A stretch of 64,000 nucleotides of DNA from Alphaproteobacteria bacterium UBA1301 (GCA_002307725.1 DBUB01000005.1:32106-96105); one strand, 5' to 3'; positions 8,789 to 18,556 are shown, numbered from the stretch's first letter. The notes: generated by a model from the letters alone, not told the origin. Translations and numbers: made by a program.

Positions 8789-9253
8789 ATGTCCATCCTG
8801 GACCTCGAAAATCTCAAATCCGCGCTGACGCCGGGAAGCCGCCTTCTGGGCCTCGATCTCGGCGAAAAAACTATTGGAATCGCCTTGTCGGATACGCTAC
8901 TCACCGTGGCGACGCCGATGGAAACGCTGAAACGCGGCAAGTTCAGCGCCGATGCGGCCAAACTCGATATTATTATTGCGGCGCAAGGCGTCGGCGGACT
9001 GGTGGTCGGCCTGCCCCTCAACATGGACGGCAGCGCCGGCGCCTCGGCCCAATCGGCCCGCGCCTTCGCCCGCAATTTCGCCGCGCGCTCGCCGCTTCCT
9101 CTCGTGATGGTCGACGAACGCCTTTCCACCGCCGCGGTGACCCTCACCCTTCTGGACGCGGACCTCTCGCGCAAGCGCCGCGCCGCCGTCGTGGACAAAA
9201 TGGCGGCGGCCTATATTCTCCAGGGCGCACTCGACCGGCTGCGCCAGCTTTAG
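8789..9253 (+). CDS. ruvX: Holliday junction resolvase-like / pre-16S rRNA nuclease YqgF
   Basis: 154 residues with an RNase H-like fold: LLGLDLGEKTIGIALSD carries the first catalytic Asp, VGLPLNMDGSAG the second strand region, and VDERLSTAAV the Glu/Arg site near residue 110. The C-terminal DKMAAAYILQGALDR is conserved. Family members mature the 5' end of 16S rRNA and are annotated as putative Holliday junction resolvases. Length is about 15 residues above the E. coli protein. It is divergent from gatC. Confidence 0.92.
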   Translation: MSILDLENLKSALTPGSRLLGLDLGEKTIGIALSDTLLTVATPMETLKRGKFSADAAKLDIIIAAQGVGGLVVGLPLNMDGSAGASAQSARAFARNFAARSPLPLVMVDERLSTAAVTLTLLDADLSRKRRAAVVDKMAAAYILQGALDRLRQL

Positions 9254-9296
9254 TCGGCATATAATGTCGGCATATAATAAGGTGCTTGAGGGAAAC

Positions 9297-10634
9297 ATGG
9301 GCGGCTCCGCGGCAGACGATCGCCTCATCAACGTCTGCTGGCTGCCGCCGATCCTGCGGCCGCCGGGCGGGATGACGGTCCGCCAGGAGCGCGTGTTCCT
9401 TCTGGTCGGCGTGGCGATGCTGTTCGCCGGCTACGACATGAATGTGTTCGGGCTGGCAGCGCCGCAAATCCAGGCAAGCCTCGGTATTCCCGAAGACAAG
9501 CTGTCGCTGACGCTAGCCTTTATCCGCCTAGCCACCATTGCGGCGTTGATCCTGGCCTGGTCCGCCGACATGGTGGGCCGGCGCCGGCTACTGCTCATCA
9601 CCATTTTCGGCCAAGCGTTGGCGACGCTCGCCACTGGTTTTGTCACGACGGCACCGCAGTTCATCATCTGCCAGATCCTGACACGAATGTTCGGCTACGC
9701 CGAAGAGATGCTGTGCTACGTCGTCATCGCCGAAGAGATGATGGCGGAGGCACGCGGCTGGTCGACCGGGACGCTGGCCTCGCTCAACTACATGGGCGGC
9801 GGCGTTGCTACGGCCGTGTTCGCGGCGGTAACACTATTACCTTACGGCTGGCGCAGCCTATATGTGATCGGCTCGATCCCGCTGTTCCTAGTCGCTTACA
9901 TGCGCCGGCAATTGCCGGAAACCAAGCGCTTCGAAGTCGAACACGACGTCGAGAAACTGTCGTCGCGCGTCGGCAACGCGTTCGATCAGACGCGACGGTT
10001 GGCCCACGAGCACCCTAAGCGGCTGGCGAACATTCTGATCGCCGCGGGTGCGTTCGGCTTCGCCATCTGGCCGGCCGAATTTCTGTGGCCGAAATATCTG
10101 CAGGAATACTACCATCTGGCCCCCTATCAGGTCACTTTGCTGATCATTCCAGGTGGGCTGCTGGCCGTGTTTTTTACCATCTTCGCCGGACGCCTGAGCG
10201 ATAAGATTGGCCGTCGCATCACCGCGATCGGCGGATGCGTGCTGTCGGTGATCGGATTTATCGGCTTTTACGGCGGCTGGCATGTTCCCAACATGTGGCT
10301 GTGCTGGATTCCAGCCTTCCTCGGCTTTCTCATCGCCGACGCGCTGATCGCCGGTCTGGCGGTTGAGCTAGTCCCAACCGCCTATCGCGCCACCGTCTCG
10401 GGACTTCGCTATCTGGTCGCCATGCTGGTGGGCGCCGTTGGTCTGATCCTGGAAGGGCCGCTTTACGACATGTTCTTCGCCCACGGCTTCGACAAGTACC
10501 AAGCCCACGGCCCGGCGGTGCTAGTGCTGATCTCGGTCATGCCGGTGGCTGTCATCGCGCTAGCGACCTTGCCCGAACCAGCGGGACGAGAACTTGAGGA
10601 TATTTCCGCAGAACCCGAAACCGCGAGGGTGTGA
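9297..10634 (+). CDS. MFS transporter
   Basis: 445 residues from the ATG at 9297, chosen for the GAGGGA ribosome site 4 bases upstream; an in-frame ATG at 9264 lacks one. About 12 hydrophobic helices. The first helix contains the acidic pair FAGYDMNVFGLAAPQ. Loop 2-3 has the MFS motif ADMVGRRRLLL, repeated as GRLSDKIGRR between helices 8 and 9. The helix-4 acid pair in FGYAEEMLCYVV resembles sugar- or aromatic-acid-proton symporters. The substrate is not inferable. It is followed by ydcF-like gene after 3 bases, so the two are probably co-transcribed. Confidence 0.9.
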   Translation: MGGSAADDRLINVCWLPPILRPPGGMTVRQERVFLLVGVAMLFAGYDMNVFGLAAPQIQASLGIPEDKLSLTLAFIRLATIAALILAWSADMVGRRRLLLITIFGQALATLATGFVTTAPQFIICQILTRMFGYAEEMLCYVVIAEEMMAEARGWSTGTLASLNYMGGGVATAVFAAVTLLPYGWRSLYVIGSIPLFLVAYMRRQLPETKRFEVEHDVEKLSSRVGNAFDQTRRLAHEHPKRLANILIAAGAFGFAIWPAEFLWPKYLQEYYHLAPYQVTLLIIPGGLLAVFFTIFAGRLSDKIGRRITAIGGCVLSVIGFIGFYGGWHVPNMWLCWIPAFLGFLIADALIAGLAVELVPTAYRATVSGLRYLVAMLVGAVGLILEGPLYDMFFAHGFDKYQAHGPAVLVLISVMPVAVIALATLPEPAGRELEDISAEPETARV

Positions 10635-10637
10635 GGC

Positions 10638-11402
10638 ATGTTTTACAGCCTGTCGAAACTGTTCTGGTTCGTGGGCGCGCCCAGCCATCTTGCCGTCTGG
10701 CTGATCGTAGCTGCCGTTGTGCTCCTCTGGCGCAAACATGAGCGGGCGGCACGCCGGTGTGCCATTGCCTCTGCCGCGATCCTGATCGTGTTCGGTTTCA
10801 CGCCGACCAGCGTTTGGCTGATGCACCCGATTGAGAAACTTTATCCGCGCGGGCCCCTGCCCCAGCATATTGACGGCATTCTTATCCTCGGCGGCGGCAC
10901 CGATGGGGAAATCTACGCCAGCCGCGGCGTGACCAATGCCGACTACGGTTTGGCGCGCCTGGTCGCGGCCTTTGAGGTCGCGCGCCAGCATCCGGAGGCC
11001 CGCGTCGTGTTTTCCGGCGGACCGTTCCCGCCTTCAGACCCGGTATCGGAAGCCACCGCAGCCCGGAACATCCTGATCGCGCTAGGTCTTGAACCGGGCC
11101 GCATCGTTCTGGAACCCACCTCGCGCAACACCTGGGAAAACTTCACCAATACGCGCGCCATCATGAAGCCGAAGGATGGCGAGACCTGGCTGCTGATCAC
11201 CTCGGCCTTCCACATGCCGCGTGCCATGGCGATCGCCGCCAAGGTGAAATGGAAAATGATCCCCTGGCCGTCCGATTACATGACCGCCACCGGCTCCCAC
11301 TACGATTCCATGGAATTCGCCGCCAATCTCAAACGCGCCGATCTGGCGGTGCATGAGGGCATCGGGATGATCGCCTACCGCCTGAGCGGTAAGGCGCACT
11401 GA
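10638..11402 (+). CDS. YdcF/DUF218 family membrane-anchored protein
   Basis: 254 residues with two N-terminal membrane helices (about 10-32 and 42-60), then a DUF218 domain: GILILGGGTDG, VVFSGGPFPP, EPTSRNTWENFTNT and WLLITSAFHMPRAM, all characteristic. This family includes SanA and ElyC, linked to cell-envelope integrity and lipid-carrier metabolism. The domain should face the periplasm. The start ATG at 10638 follows the MFS stop by 3 bases, indicating an operon. Confidence 0.9.
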   Translation: MFYSLSKLFWFVGAPSHLAVWLIVAAVVLLWRKHERAARRCAIASAAILIVFGFTPTSVWLMHPIEKLYPRGPLPQHIDGILILGGGTDGEIYASRGVTNADYGLARLVAAFEVARQHPEARVVFSGGPFPPSDPVSEATAARNILIALGLEPGRIVLEPTSRNTWENFTNTRAIMKPKDGETWLLITSAFHMPRAMAIAAKVKWKMIPWPSDYMTATGSHYDSMEFAANLKRADLAVHEGIGMIAYRLSGKAH

Positions 11403-11477
11403 GGCAACCCGAAACCTGTGAGCCGCGGCCGGGCGTCTCTTGCTCCTCCCGGCCCGCCTGTTATAAGCCGAGACACG

Positions 11478-12440
11478 ATGAGCCAGGCCCACCAGCCAAT
11501 CCTGCAATCCAGCCATCTGATTGGCATCGAAGGCCTTTCTGTCGGCGAAATCACCGCCCTTTTGGACCTTGCCGAAGAATATGTGGCGCTCGGCCGCGCC
11601 AAAGAGAAGAAGGTGCCGCTGCTTAAGGGCCGCACCGTCATCAATCTCTTCTTCGAGGCCTCCACCCGCACCCAGAGTTCCTTCGAACTGGCCGGAAAAA
11701 GACTCGGCGCCGACGTGATGAATATGTCGGTCAAAACCTCGTCGGTCACCAAGGGCGAGACCCTGATCGACACCGCCACCACTCTCAACGCGATGCGGCC
11801 CGACATTCTCGTTGTCCGCCACCAGAATTCGGGCGCCGTCTCGATGCTGGCGCGCAAAGTCAACTGCTGCGTGGTCAATGCCGGCGATGGCAGTCACGAG
11901 CACCCCACCCAGGCCTTGCTCGATGCCCTCACCATCCGCCGCCGCGGCAAGACGTTCCAAGGCCTGACGGTGGCGATCTGTGGCGACATCCTGCACAGCC
12001 GGGTGGCACGCTCCAATATCTATCTGCTCGGCAAGCTGGGCGCGCGGGTACGCCTCGTCGGACCCAAAACACTGATGCCGGGGACCGTCGCTCGCTTCGG
12101 CGTGGAAACCTTCACCGACATGCGCGAGGGCCTCAAGGGTGCCGATATCGTGATGATGTTGCGCCTGCAACTCGAACGGATGAGCGGCGCGTTCGTGCCG
12201 TCGACGCGCGAGTATTTCCACTATTGGGGCCTCGACCGCGAGAAGCTTGCTTATGCCAATCCCGGCGCCCTGGTGATGCATCCAGGCCCGATGAACCGCG
12301 GCGTCGAAATCGACTCTTCCGTCGCCGACGATATCGAAGTCAGCCTGATCCACGAGCAGGTGGAAATGGGCGTCGCCATCCGTATGGCGGTTTTGGATGC
12401 CTTGTCGCGCGGGCTTTGCGCCGGGGAGCATCACCTATGA
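11478..12440 (+). CDS. pyrB: aspartate carbamoyltransferase catalytic subunit
   Basis: 320 residues from the ATG at 11478; the frame extends 20 codons upstream without family similarity. Carbamoyl-phosphate binding STRTQSSFE, the HPTQALLDA motif, RVARSNIYLLGKLG and HPGPMNRGVEI are intact. It catalyses carbamoyl aspartate formation in pyrimidine synthesis. The stop overlaps the next gene, a non-catalytic dihydroorotase homologue, by 4 bases (ATGA), as in systems where ATCase needs an inactive PyrC' partner for assembly. Confidence 0.96.
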   Translation: MSQAHQPILQSSHLIGIEGLSVGEITALLDLAEEYVALGRAKEKKVPLLKGRTVINLFFEASTRTQSSFELAGKRLGADVMNMSVKTSSVTKGETLIDTATTLNAMRPDILVVRHQNSGAVSMLARKVNCCVVNAGDGSHEHPTQALLDALTIRRRGKTFQGLTVAICGDILHSRVARSNIYLLGKLGARVRLVGPKTLMPGTVARFGVETFTDMREGLKGADIVMMLRLQLERMSGAFVPSTREYFHYWGLDREKLAYANPGALVMHPGPMNRGVEIDSSVADDIEVSLIHEQVEMGVAIRMAVLDALSRGLCAGEHHL

Positions 12441-13741
12441 GCGGCGGCCGCACCGTCTTCTGCAATGCGCGGCTGGTCGATGCCGCAACCGGGCTCGACG
12501 CCAAGGGCGGCCTGTTGGTCGAGAACGGCAAGATCGCCGATGTCGGCGCCGGGCTGTTCAACGACATCGACCGCAACGATCCCGAAGTGATCGACTGCCA
12601 CGGCCTCGTTTTGTCGCCCGGCCTGATCGACATGCGCGTTTTCACCGGCGAACCGGGCAGCGAACATCGCGAAACGCTGGAAAGTGCCTCGCGGGCGGCA
12701 CTCGCCGGCGGCGTGACGACCATCATCGTCATGCCCAACACCGATCCGGTGATCGACGAGCCCTCGCTGGTCGACTTCATCCGCCGCCGAGCCGAAGCCA
12801 CTGCACGCGTCCACGTCCTGCCGATGGCGGCGCTAACCCGCCACCTCGCCGGCGAAGTGATGACCGAGATCGGGCTTCTGAAAGAAGCCGGCGCCGTAGC
12901 CTTCACTGACGGCGACCGCACGATTTCCAATACCCGGGTACTGCGCCGGGCACTCGCCTATGCCTCAAGCTTCGATGTGCTCGTGGTCGGTCACGCCGAA
13001 GACCCGGACCTCATCGAAGGCACGGCCGTCAACGAAGGCGAATATGCCATGCGGCTGGGCCTGCCCGCGGCGCCCGCACTCGCCGAAACCATGATCGTGG
13101 AACGCGACATCCGCCTCGTCGAACTGACCGGCGCACGCTACCACTTCGGCCAGATTTCCTGCCGCGCCTCGCTTGAGGTGATCGCCAAAGCCAAGGCGCG
13201 CGGCCTGCCCATTACCTGCGGCGTCTCGGCCCATCATCTGGTGCTCAACGAACTCGACGTCGGCCCCTACTACACCTTCATGAAGGTAAAGCCCCCCTTG
13301 CGCACCGAAGCCGACCGCGCCGCGATGGTCGAAGGCGTGGCCTCGGGGGTGATCGACGTGATCGTGTCAAGCCACGACCCGCAAGCGGCCGACACCAAAC
13401 GCCAGCCCTTCGCCCAAGCCGCCTTCGGCGCGGCGGGATTGGAGACGCTGCTGCCGGTGGCACTCGGCCTCTATCACAACGGCGCAGCCGACCTTCTGCA
13501 TGTCTTGAAGGCCGTGACCTCGGCCCCGGCGCAGATCCTCGGGCTTGAAAGCGGTGTGATGAAGCAAGGTGCGGCAGCCGATCTCGCCTTGATTGATCCC
13601 GATGCGCCCTTCGTGGTCGAACCCGACCTGTTGCGTTCGCGCTCCAAGAATACGCCGTTCAAAGGCCGCCTGTTCCAGGGTCAGGCCGTGAAGACCTTCA
13701 TCGGCGGCGAATGCGTCTTCAACCGCGGAGCGCCGCGATGA
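12437..13741 (+). CDS. pyrC: dihydroorotase-like protein, predicted inactive (PyrC')
   Basis: 434 residues with the amidohydrolase fold of dihydroorotase: LVLSPGLIDM at about 55-65, GGVTTIIVMPNTDPVID, and EPGSEHRET. The metal-binding His-x-His that should follow GLIDM is replaced by RVF. The later His of YHxxHIS is Gln (YHFGQIS), and the catalytic Asp of the TDHAP-type motif is Ser (IVSSHDPQ). These losses argue against catalysis. In several bacteria such PyrC' proteins scaffold the ATCase dodecamer. The ATGA overlap with pyrB fits that role. A true dihydroorotase should lie elsewhere in the genome. Confidence 0.88.
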   Translation: MSGGRTVFCNARLVDAATGLDAKGGLLVENGKIADVGAGLFNDIDRNDPEVIDCHGLVLSPGLIDMRVFTGEPGSEHRETLESASRAALAGGVTTIIVMPNTDPVIDEPSLVDFIRRRAEATARVHVLPMAALTRHLAGEVMTEIGLLKEAGAVAFTDGDRTISNTRVLRRALAYASSFDVLVVGHAEDPDLIEGTAVNEGEYAMRLGLPAAPALAETMIVERDIRLVELTGARYHFGQISCRASLEVIAKAKARGLPITCGVSAHHLVLNELDVGPYYTFMKVKPPLRTEADRAAMVEGVASGVIDVIVSSHDPQAADTKRQPFAQAAFGAAGLETLLPVALGLYHNGAADLLHVLKAVTSAPAQILGLESGVMKQGAAADLALIDPDAPFVVEPDLLRSRSKNTPFKGRLFQGQAVKTFIGGECVFNRGAPR

Positions 13742-14388
13742 ACGGCATGGCCGCCCTCACCTGGACCGGTGCCGGGCTGGCGACACTGATCGGCTATGGA
13801 CTGGGCTCGATCCCGTTCGGGCTTCTCATCACTTGGGCCGCGGGTCTCGGCGACGTGCGCAAGATCGGCTCCGGCAATATCGGCGCCACCAACGTGTTGC
13901 GCACCGGCAAAAGATGGGCGGCGGCGCTGACGCTGCTGCTTGACGGCGGCAAAGGCGCGGCGGCAGCGCTCCTGGCCGGATGGCTTTTTCCATCGGGCGA
14001 CACCGCAAATCCAGCCGCAATGATCGCAGGCCTCGCCGCTGTGTTCGGACATATCTTCCCGCTCTGGCTCAAATTCCGCGGCGGCAAAGGCGTTGCCACC
14101 TTCATCGGCGTGCTGCTCGGACTCTATTGGCCGGTGGGGTTGTTCGTGATCGCGACCTGGCTCGCCATGGCGTTCCTGCTCAAATACTCGTCGTTATCGG
14201 CGTTGACGGCCGCGGCGCTGGCACCCGCTTATATGATAGTTTCCGGCCGACTGACGGAAGCAATCTTCGCGCTGCTACTCACCATCGTGATCTTCGTCAC
14301 CCATCACGACAATATCTACCGGCTGTGGCACGGCACCGAGCCGCGCATCGGCAACAAAAAAACCGACACCGCAAATTCGGGCGACTGA
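13738..14388 (+). CDS. plsY: acyl-phosphate:glycerol-3-phosphate acyltransferase
   Basis: 216 residues from the ATG at 13738, which overlaps the pyrC' stop (ATGA). The three PlsY motifs are present: GSIPFGLLITWAAG (motif 1), GSGNIGATNVLRTG (motif 2, Gly/Asn-rich) and KFRGGKGVATFIG (motif 3). There are about five membrane helices. It transfers acyl groups from acyl-phosphate to glycerol-3-phosphate in the inner membrane, the first step of phospholipid synthesis. Confidence 0.95.
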   Translation: MNGMAALTWTGAGLATLIGYGLGSIPFGLLITWAAGLGDVRKIGSGNIGATNVLRTGKRWAAALTLLLDGGKGAAAALLAGWLFPSGDTANPAAMIAGLAAVFGHIFPLWLKFRGGKGVATFIGVLLGLYWPVGLFVIATWLAMAFLLKYSSLSALTAAALAPAYMIVSGRLTEAIFALLLTIVIFVTHHDNIYRLWHGTEPRIGNKKTDTANSGD

Positions 14389-14389
14389 T

Positions 14390-15496
14390 ATGTCCCGCAC
14401 GCTCTCGCCGTCCGAACGCGTTCAGTGGCTGCAGCTGGCGCGGACGCCCAACGTCGGCCCGGTGACATTTGCTCATTTGATCGCACGCTTCGGATCGGCC
14501 GCAGCGGCGCTGCAAGAAGTCCCGCGATTGGCACGGCGCGGCGGTGGCGTTCCGCCCAAGGTGCCGGACCGGGCGCTGATCGAACGCGAGATTGAGGCGC
14601 TGGAGAACGTCGGTGGCCGCGTTCTGGCGTCGTGCGAAGGCGATTTTCCACACGGGCTGGCGGCGCTCGACACCCCACCTCCGGCGATTTCGGTGCTGGG
14701 TCATGTCTCGCTGTTGCAGCGTGAGATGATCGCGATGGTCGGCGCGCGCAACGCCTCCGCGCTCGGGCGCAAGCTGGCCCAGACGTTGTCCGCTGCCCTC
14801 AGCGACGCCGGACTCGCCGTCGTCTCGGGCATGGCGCGCGGCATCGATACGGCCGCGCATGAAGGCGCGCTTGCGCACGGCACCGTTGCGGTGGTGGCCG
14901 GCGGCGTCGACATTATTTATCCACCCGAGAACAAAGGACTCTACGACCGGCTGAAAGCGGAAGGCGCCGTGGTTTCCGAAATGCCGCTCGGCGAACAGCC
15001 GCAGGCGCGTCACTTCCCCCGCCGCAACCGCATCATCTCGGGCCTGACGCGTGGCGTGGTGGTGGTTGAAGCGGCAGAAGGCTCGGGCTCACTGATCACG
15101 GCGCGCTATGCCCTGGAGCAGAACCGCGAAGTGTTCGCCATCCCCGGCTCGCCGCTCGACCCGCGCGCGAAAGGCACCAACCGGCTTATCCGCGAGGGCG
15201 CGACCCTCACCGAAACTGCCGACGACGTGCTCGCGGTACTGCGCCCAATACTGGGGGCGGGATTCGACGAGCCGGTGCGCGACGGCCTCACCACACCGGG
15301 CGCCATCGCGGAAAGCGAAATCGATCGGGTGCGCACCACGGTCCTGGAAGCGCTGGGACCGGCACCGGTCCGGGTCGACGAACTGATTCGGGTGTGCGAA
15401 GCACCCGCTCCGGCGATAATTGCGGTCCTGTTAGAGCTGGAACTGGCAGGAAAGCTGACCCGTCATCCAGGAAATGCGGTCTCATGGTCCGCCTGA
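14390..15496 (+). CDS. dprA: DNA processing protein DprA
   Basis: 368 residues. An N-terminal helix-hairpin-helix/SAM-like part is followed by the Rossmann-like DprA core: VGARNASALGRK, VVSGMARGIDTAAHEGAL, GGVDIIYPPEN, FPRRNRIISGL, EGSGSLITARYALEQNR and IPGSPLDPRAKGTNRLIREGA. A C-terminal winged-helix (DML1-like) domain is at about 305-368. DprA loads RecA on single-stranded DNA taken up in transformation. It begins one base after the plsY stop. Competence is not proven by its presence, since dprA is widespread. Confidence 0.95.
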   Translation: MSRTLSPSERVQWLQLARTPNVGPVTFAHLIARFGSAAAALQEVPRLARRGGGVPPKVPDRALIEREIEALENVGGRVLASCEGDFPHGLAALDTPPPAISVLGHVSLLQREMIAMVGARNASALGRKLAQTLSAALSDAGLAVVSGMARGIDTAAHEGALAHGTVAVVAGGVDIIYPPENKGLYDRLKAEGAVVSEMPLGEQPQARHFPRRNRIISGLTRGVVVVEAAEGSGSLITARYALEQNREVFAIPGSPLDPRAKGTNRLIREGATLTETADDVLAVLRPILGAGFDEPVRDGLTTPGAIAESEIDRVRTTVLEALGPAPVRVDELIRVCEAPAPAIIAVLLELELAGKLTRHPGNAVSWSA

Positions 15497-15654
15497 TTGC
15501 TCTGAATCTTGGCCTCCACCGCGGCGAGAGCCAACAAATGGGCCAACAGCGACTGCCCTTGCCGGATGGCGATCCGGCTCAGACTCTCAAGCATTTCCTC
15601 GGTGTAGCGGGCAGTTTCGACCGGGGAAAACCCGGTAAGTGACGGTGACGGCAT
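15463..15654 (-). CDS. small conserved hypothetical protein
   Basis: 63 residues on the minus strand, overlapping the last 34 bases of dprA. The core YTEEMLESLSRIAIRQGQSLLAHLLALAAVEA is amphipathic helical and resembles a small protein I associate with many alphaproteobacterial genomes, though I cannot name a family. It overlaps and converges with dprA. The rest of the dprA-topA gap (15655-15870) is A+T-richer and probably holds the topA promoter; I see no other gene in it. Confidence 0.5.
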   Translation of the reverse strand: MPSPSLTGFSPVETARYTEEMLESLSRIAIRQGQSLLAHLLALAAVEAKIQSNQADHETAFPG

Positions 15655-15870
15655 GTTGGCGATTCACAATGTTTACCGCTCCGTCAGGATAGGAAATTCA
15701 TCAACGGTATGCAACTACAAGTTCTATTATTCCTGCGCCATGACACATTTACAACTAAAAGTATTGTCTAAAGCCCCAAATCGCGCGTTGACACCGTTCC
15801 GCCCCTTCCCCCAGTGTCCCCCCTCCCGACATAACCCCCTTGTTACGACCCATTCTGAGTTCTGTATCTG

Positions 15871-18549
15871 ATGAACGTTCTCGTTGTTGAATCCCCCGCC
15901 AAAGCCAAGACGATCAATAAGTACCTTGGCCCCGGCTATACCGTACTTGCCAGCTTCGGCCACATCCGCGACTTGCCCGCCAAGGACGGATCGGTGCGGC
16001 CGGACGAAGGCTTTGCCATGGACTGGCATATCGACGAGCGCGCCCAAAAGCGGATCAAAGACATCGCCGATGCCCTCAAAGGCGCCGACAAACTGATCCT
16101 GGCCACTGACCCGGATCGCGAAGGCGAGGCCATCTCCTGGCACGTCCTGGAGGTGCTGAAGGCCAAGAAGGCGCTCGGCCACGCCCTTATCGAGCGGGTT
16201 GTGTTCAACGCCATCACCAAGAACGCGGTGCTGGAGGCGATCGCCCATCCCCGTGCCATCGACGGCGAGCTGGTGGATGCCTATCTCGCCCGCCGCGCGC
16301 TCGATTATCTGGTCGGGTTCAACTTGTCGCCAGTGTTGTGGCGCAAACTTCCAGGCGCCAGGTCGGCTGGTCGCGTGCAATCCGTCGCCCTTCGCCTGGT
16401 GGTGGATCGCGAACTCGAAATCGACAAGTTCCGGGCCCAGGAATACTGGACGGTCGACGCCAATGTTATGGCCTACGGCGAAGACGCCGCGCCGACGCCC
16501 TTTACCGCGCACCTGACCACTCTTGGCGGCAAGAAGCTCGACAAGCTCGGCATCGGCAGCGAAGCCGAAGCCAAGGCGGCGGTGGAAGCGATCAAATCGC
16601 GCCAGTTCGCGATCGGCTCGGTCGAGTCCAAGCCGGTCAAGCGCCACCCGGCACCGCCGTTCATCACCTCGACCCTGCAGCAGGAGGCTTCGCGCAAGCT
16701 CGGCTTCTCGGCCAAGCGCACGATGCAAGTCGCTCAGCAGCTTTATGAGGGCATCGATGTCGGCGGCGAAACGGTCGGCCTCATTACTTATATGCGTACC
16801 GACGGCGTCACCATGGACGGCAGCGCCATCAACGAAGCTCGTGTGGTGATGGGCGAACGCTACGGCGAACGTTATGTGCCGAAGGTGCCGCGCCATTACA
16901 CCTCCAAGGTGAAAAATGCGCAGGAAGCGCATGAAGCGATCCGCCCGACCAGCTTCCATCGCGCGCCGGAAAGCGTGGCAAAGCAGCTCGATTCCGATCA
17001 GGCCCGGCTCTACGAACTGGTTTGGAAGCGCGCTATCGCCAGCCAAATGGAAAGCGCCGAACTCGAACGCACAACCGTCGATGTTGTGTCCTCCGACAAG
17101 CAAGTGACTCTGCGCGCCACGGGCAGCGTGGTGCTGTTCGATGGCTTCCTGACGCTCTACCAGGAAGGCCGTGACGACGAGAGCGACGAAGACGGCAACC
17201 GCCTGCCGCGCGTCGTCGCCGGCAATCCGGCCACCATCGAAAAGACGCTCCCCGAGCAGCATTTCACCGAACCGCCGCCGCGTTATTCGGAAGCGAGCTT
17301 GGTGCACAAGCTGGAAGAACTCGGCATCGGCCGGCCGTCGACCTATGCGTCCATCCTGTCGGTGCTGCGCGAGCGCGCTTATGTGCGCCTGGAGCGCAAC
17401 CGCTTCATTCCGGAAGACAAGGGCCGCATCGTCACCGCGTTCCTGGTCAATTTTTTCCCCCGCTATGTCGAATACGATTTCACCGCCGATCTCGAAGAAA
17501 AGCTCGACGAGGTTTCGGCCGGAAATCTGAATTGGAAGACGCTGCTCGAAGATTTCTGGCGCGATTTCTCGACCGCCATCGGCGACACCAAGGACCTGAA
17601 AATTTCGCAAGTCATCGACGCGCTCGATGAAGTGATCGGGCCGCACATCTTCCCACCACTGGAGGGCGGCGCCGATCCGCGCGTCTGTCCGACCTGCGGA
17701 ACCGGTCGTTTGAGCCTGAAATTAGGGCGTTTTGGTGCATTCGTTGGCTGTTCCAACTATCCCGAATGCCGCTACACCCGCCAGCTTGGCCAGACCAACG
17801 GCGAAGGCTCGGGCGAGCCGAAAGTGATCGGCAAATTCCCCGGCACCGAGGACGATATCTCGCTGCGGTCCGGGCGTTTCGGGCCGTACGTTCAGCGCGG
17901 CGAAGGCGACAAGCCCAAACGCGCCGGTCTGCCCAAAGGCACTGACATCACTGCCGTGACGTTGGAGCTTGCCGTGCGGCTGTTGTCGCTGCCGCGCGAA
18001 GTCGGCATCCATCCTGAATCTGGCAAACCGATCACCTCGAATTTCGGCCGCTTCGGGCCTTACGTTGCCCATGACGGCTCCTATGCCTCGCTGGAGTCGC
18101 CGGACGACGTCTTCACCATCGGCCTCAATCACGCCGTGACGATCCTCGCCGAAAAGAAAGCGCGCGGCGGCGGCCGCCGTGGCGCGGAGCCGCTCAAAGA
18201 ACTTGGCAACAACGCCGCGGGCGTCGCGGTGAAACTGATGAAGGGCCGTTACGGGCCTTACGTCACCGACGGCGTCACCAATGCCACCGTGCCGAACGGT
18301 GTCGAACCGACCGCCGTGACGCTGGAACAGGCGCTGCAACTGATCGCCGAACGCGCCGCCAAGGGCCCCAGCCCCAAGCAGAAGCAGAAGGCGGAAAAAG
18401 CGGCCAAGGCGGCAGCAAAAAAGGCGGCAGCGGCGAACAAGCCCGATACCAAAAAGGCCAAGCCTGCAGCCAAGCCGGTCGCTAAGAAGAAGACCGTGAA
18501 GAAGAAGGCGGCAGCGAAAAAGAAACCCGTGAAAGCGGCGGCGGAATGA
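15871..18549 (+). CDS. topA: DNA topoisomerase I (type IA)
   Basis: 892 residues. The Toprim domain opens with MNVLVVESPAKAKTINKYLG and contains DPDREGEAISWH. The active-site tyrosine is in VGLITYMRTDG at about residue 307. A zinc ribbon follows (CPTCG...GCSNYPECRYTRQL, about 609-635). After that come several short GRFGPYV repeats, which replace further zinc fingers in alphaproteobacterial enzymes. The last 60 residues are Lys/Ala-rich (KKAAAANK, KKKTVKKKAAAKKK), a basic tail likely to bind DNA. It relaxes negative supercoils. Confidence 0.97.
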   Translation: MNVLVVESPAKAKTINKYLGPGYTVLASFGHIRDLPAKDGSVRPDEGFAMDWHIDERAQKRIKDIADALKGADKLILATDPDREGEAISWHVLEVLKAKKALGHALIERVVFNAITKNAVLEAIAHPRAIDGELVDAYLARRALDYLVGFNLSPVLWRKLPGARSAGRVQSVALRLVVDRELEIDKFRAQEYWTVDANVMAYGEDAAPTPFTAHLTTLGGKKLDKLGIGSEAEAKAAVEAIKSRQFAIGSVESKPVKRHPAPPFITSTLQQEASRKLGFSAKRTMQVAQQLYEGIDVGGETVGLITYMRTDGVTMDGSAINEARVVMGERYGERYVPKVPRHYTSKVKNAQEAHEAIRPTSFHRAPESVAKQLDSDQARLYELVWKRAIASQMESAELERTTVDVVSSDKQVTLRATGSVVLFDGFLTLYQEGRDDESDEDGNRLPRVVAGNPATIEKTLPEQHFTEPPPRYSEASLVHKLEELGIGRPSTYASILSVLRERAYVRLERNRFIPEDKGRIVTAFLVNFFPRYVEYDFTADLEEKLDEVSAGNLNWKTLLEDFWRDFSTAIGDTKDLKISQVIDALDEVIGPHIFPPLEGGADPRVCPTCGTGRLSLKLGRFGAFVGCSNYPECRYTRQLGQTNGEGSGEPKVIGKFPGTEDDISLRSGRFGPYVQRGEGDKPKRAGLPKGTDITAVTLELAVRLLSLPREVGIHPESGKPITSNFGRFGPYVAHDGSYASLESPDDVFTIGLNHAVTILAEKKARGGGRRGAEPLKELGNNAAGVAVKLMKGRYGPYVTDGVTNATVPNGVEPTAVTLEQALQLIAERAAKGPSPKQKQKAEKAAKAAAKKAAAANKPDTKKAKPAAKPVAKKKTVKKKAAAKKKPVKAAAE

Positions 18550-18556
18550 TGCGCCT

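Noticed and set aside
15727..17646. Long open frame on the minus strand opposite topA
   Set aside because: It is a shadow of the high-G+C topA codons; the product has no recognisable domain and topA is certain.
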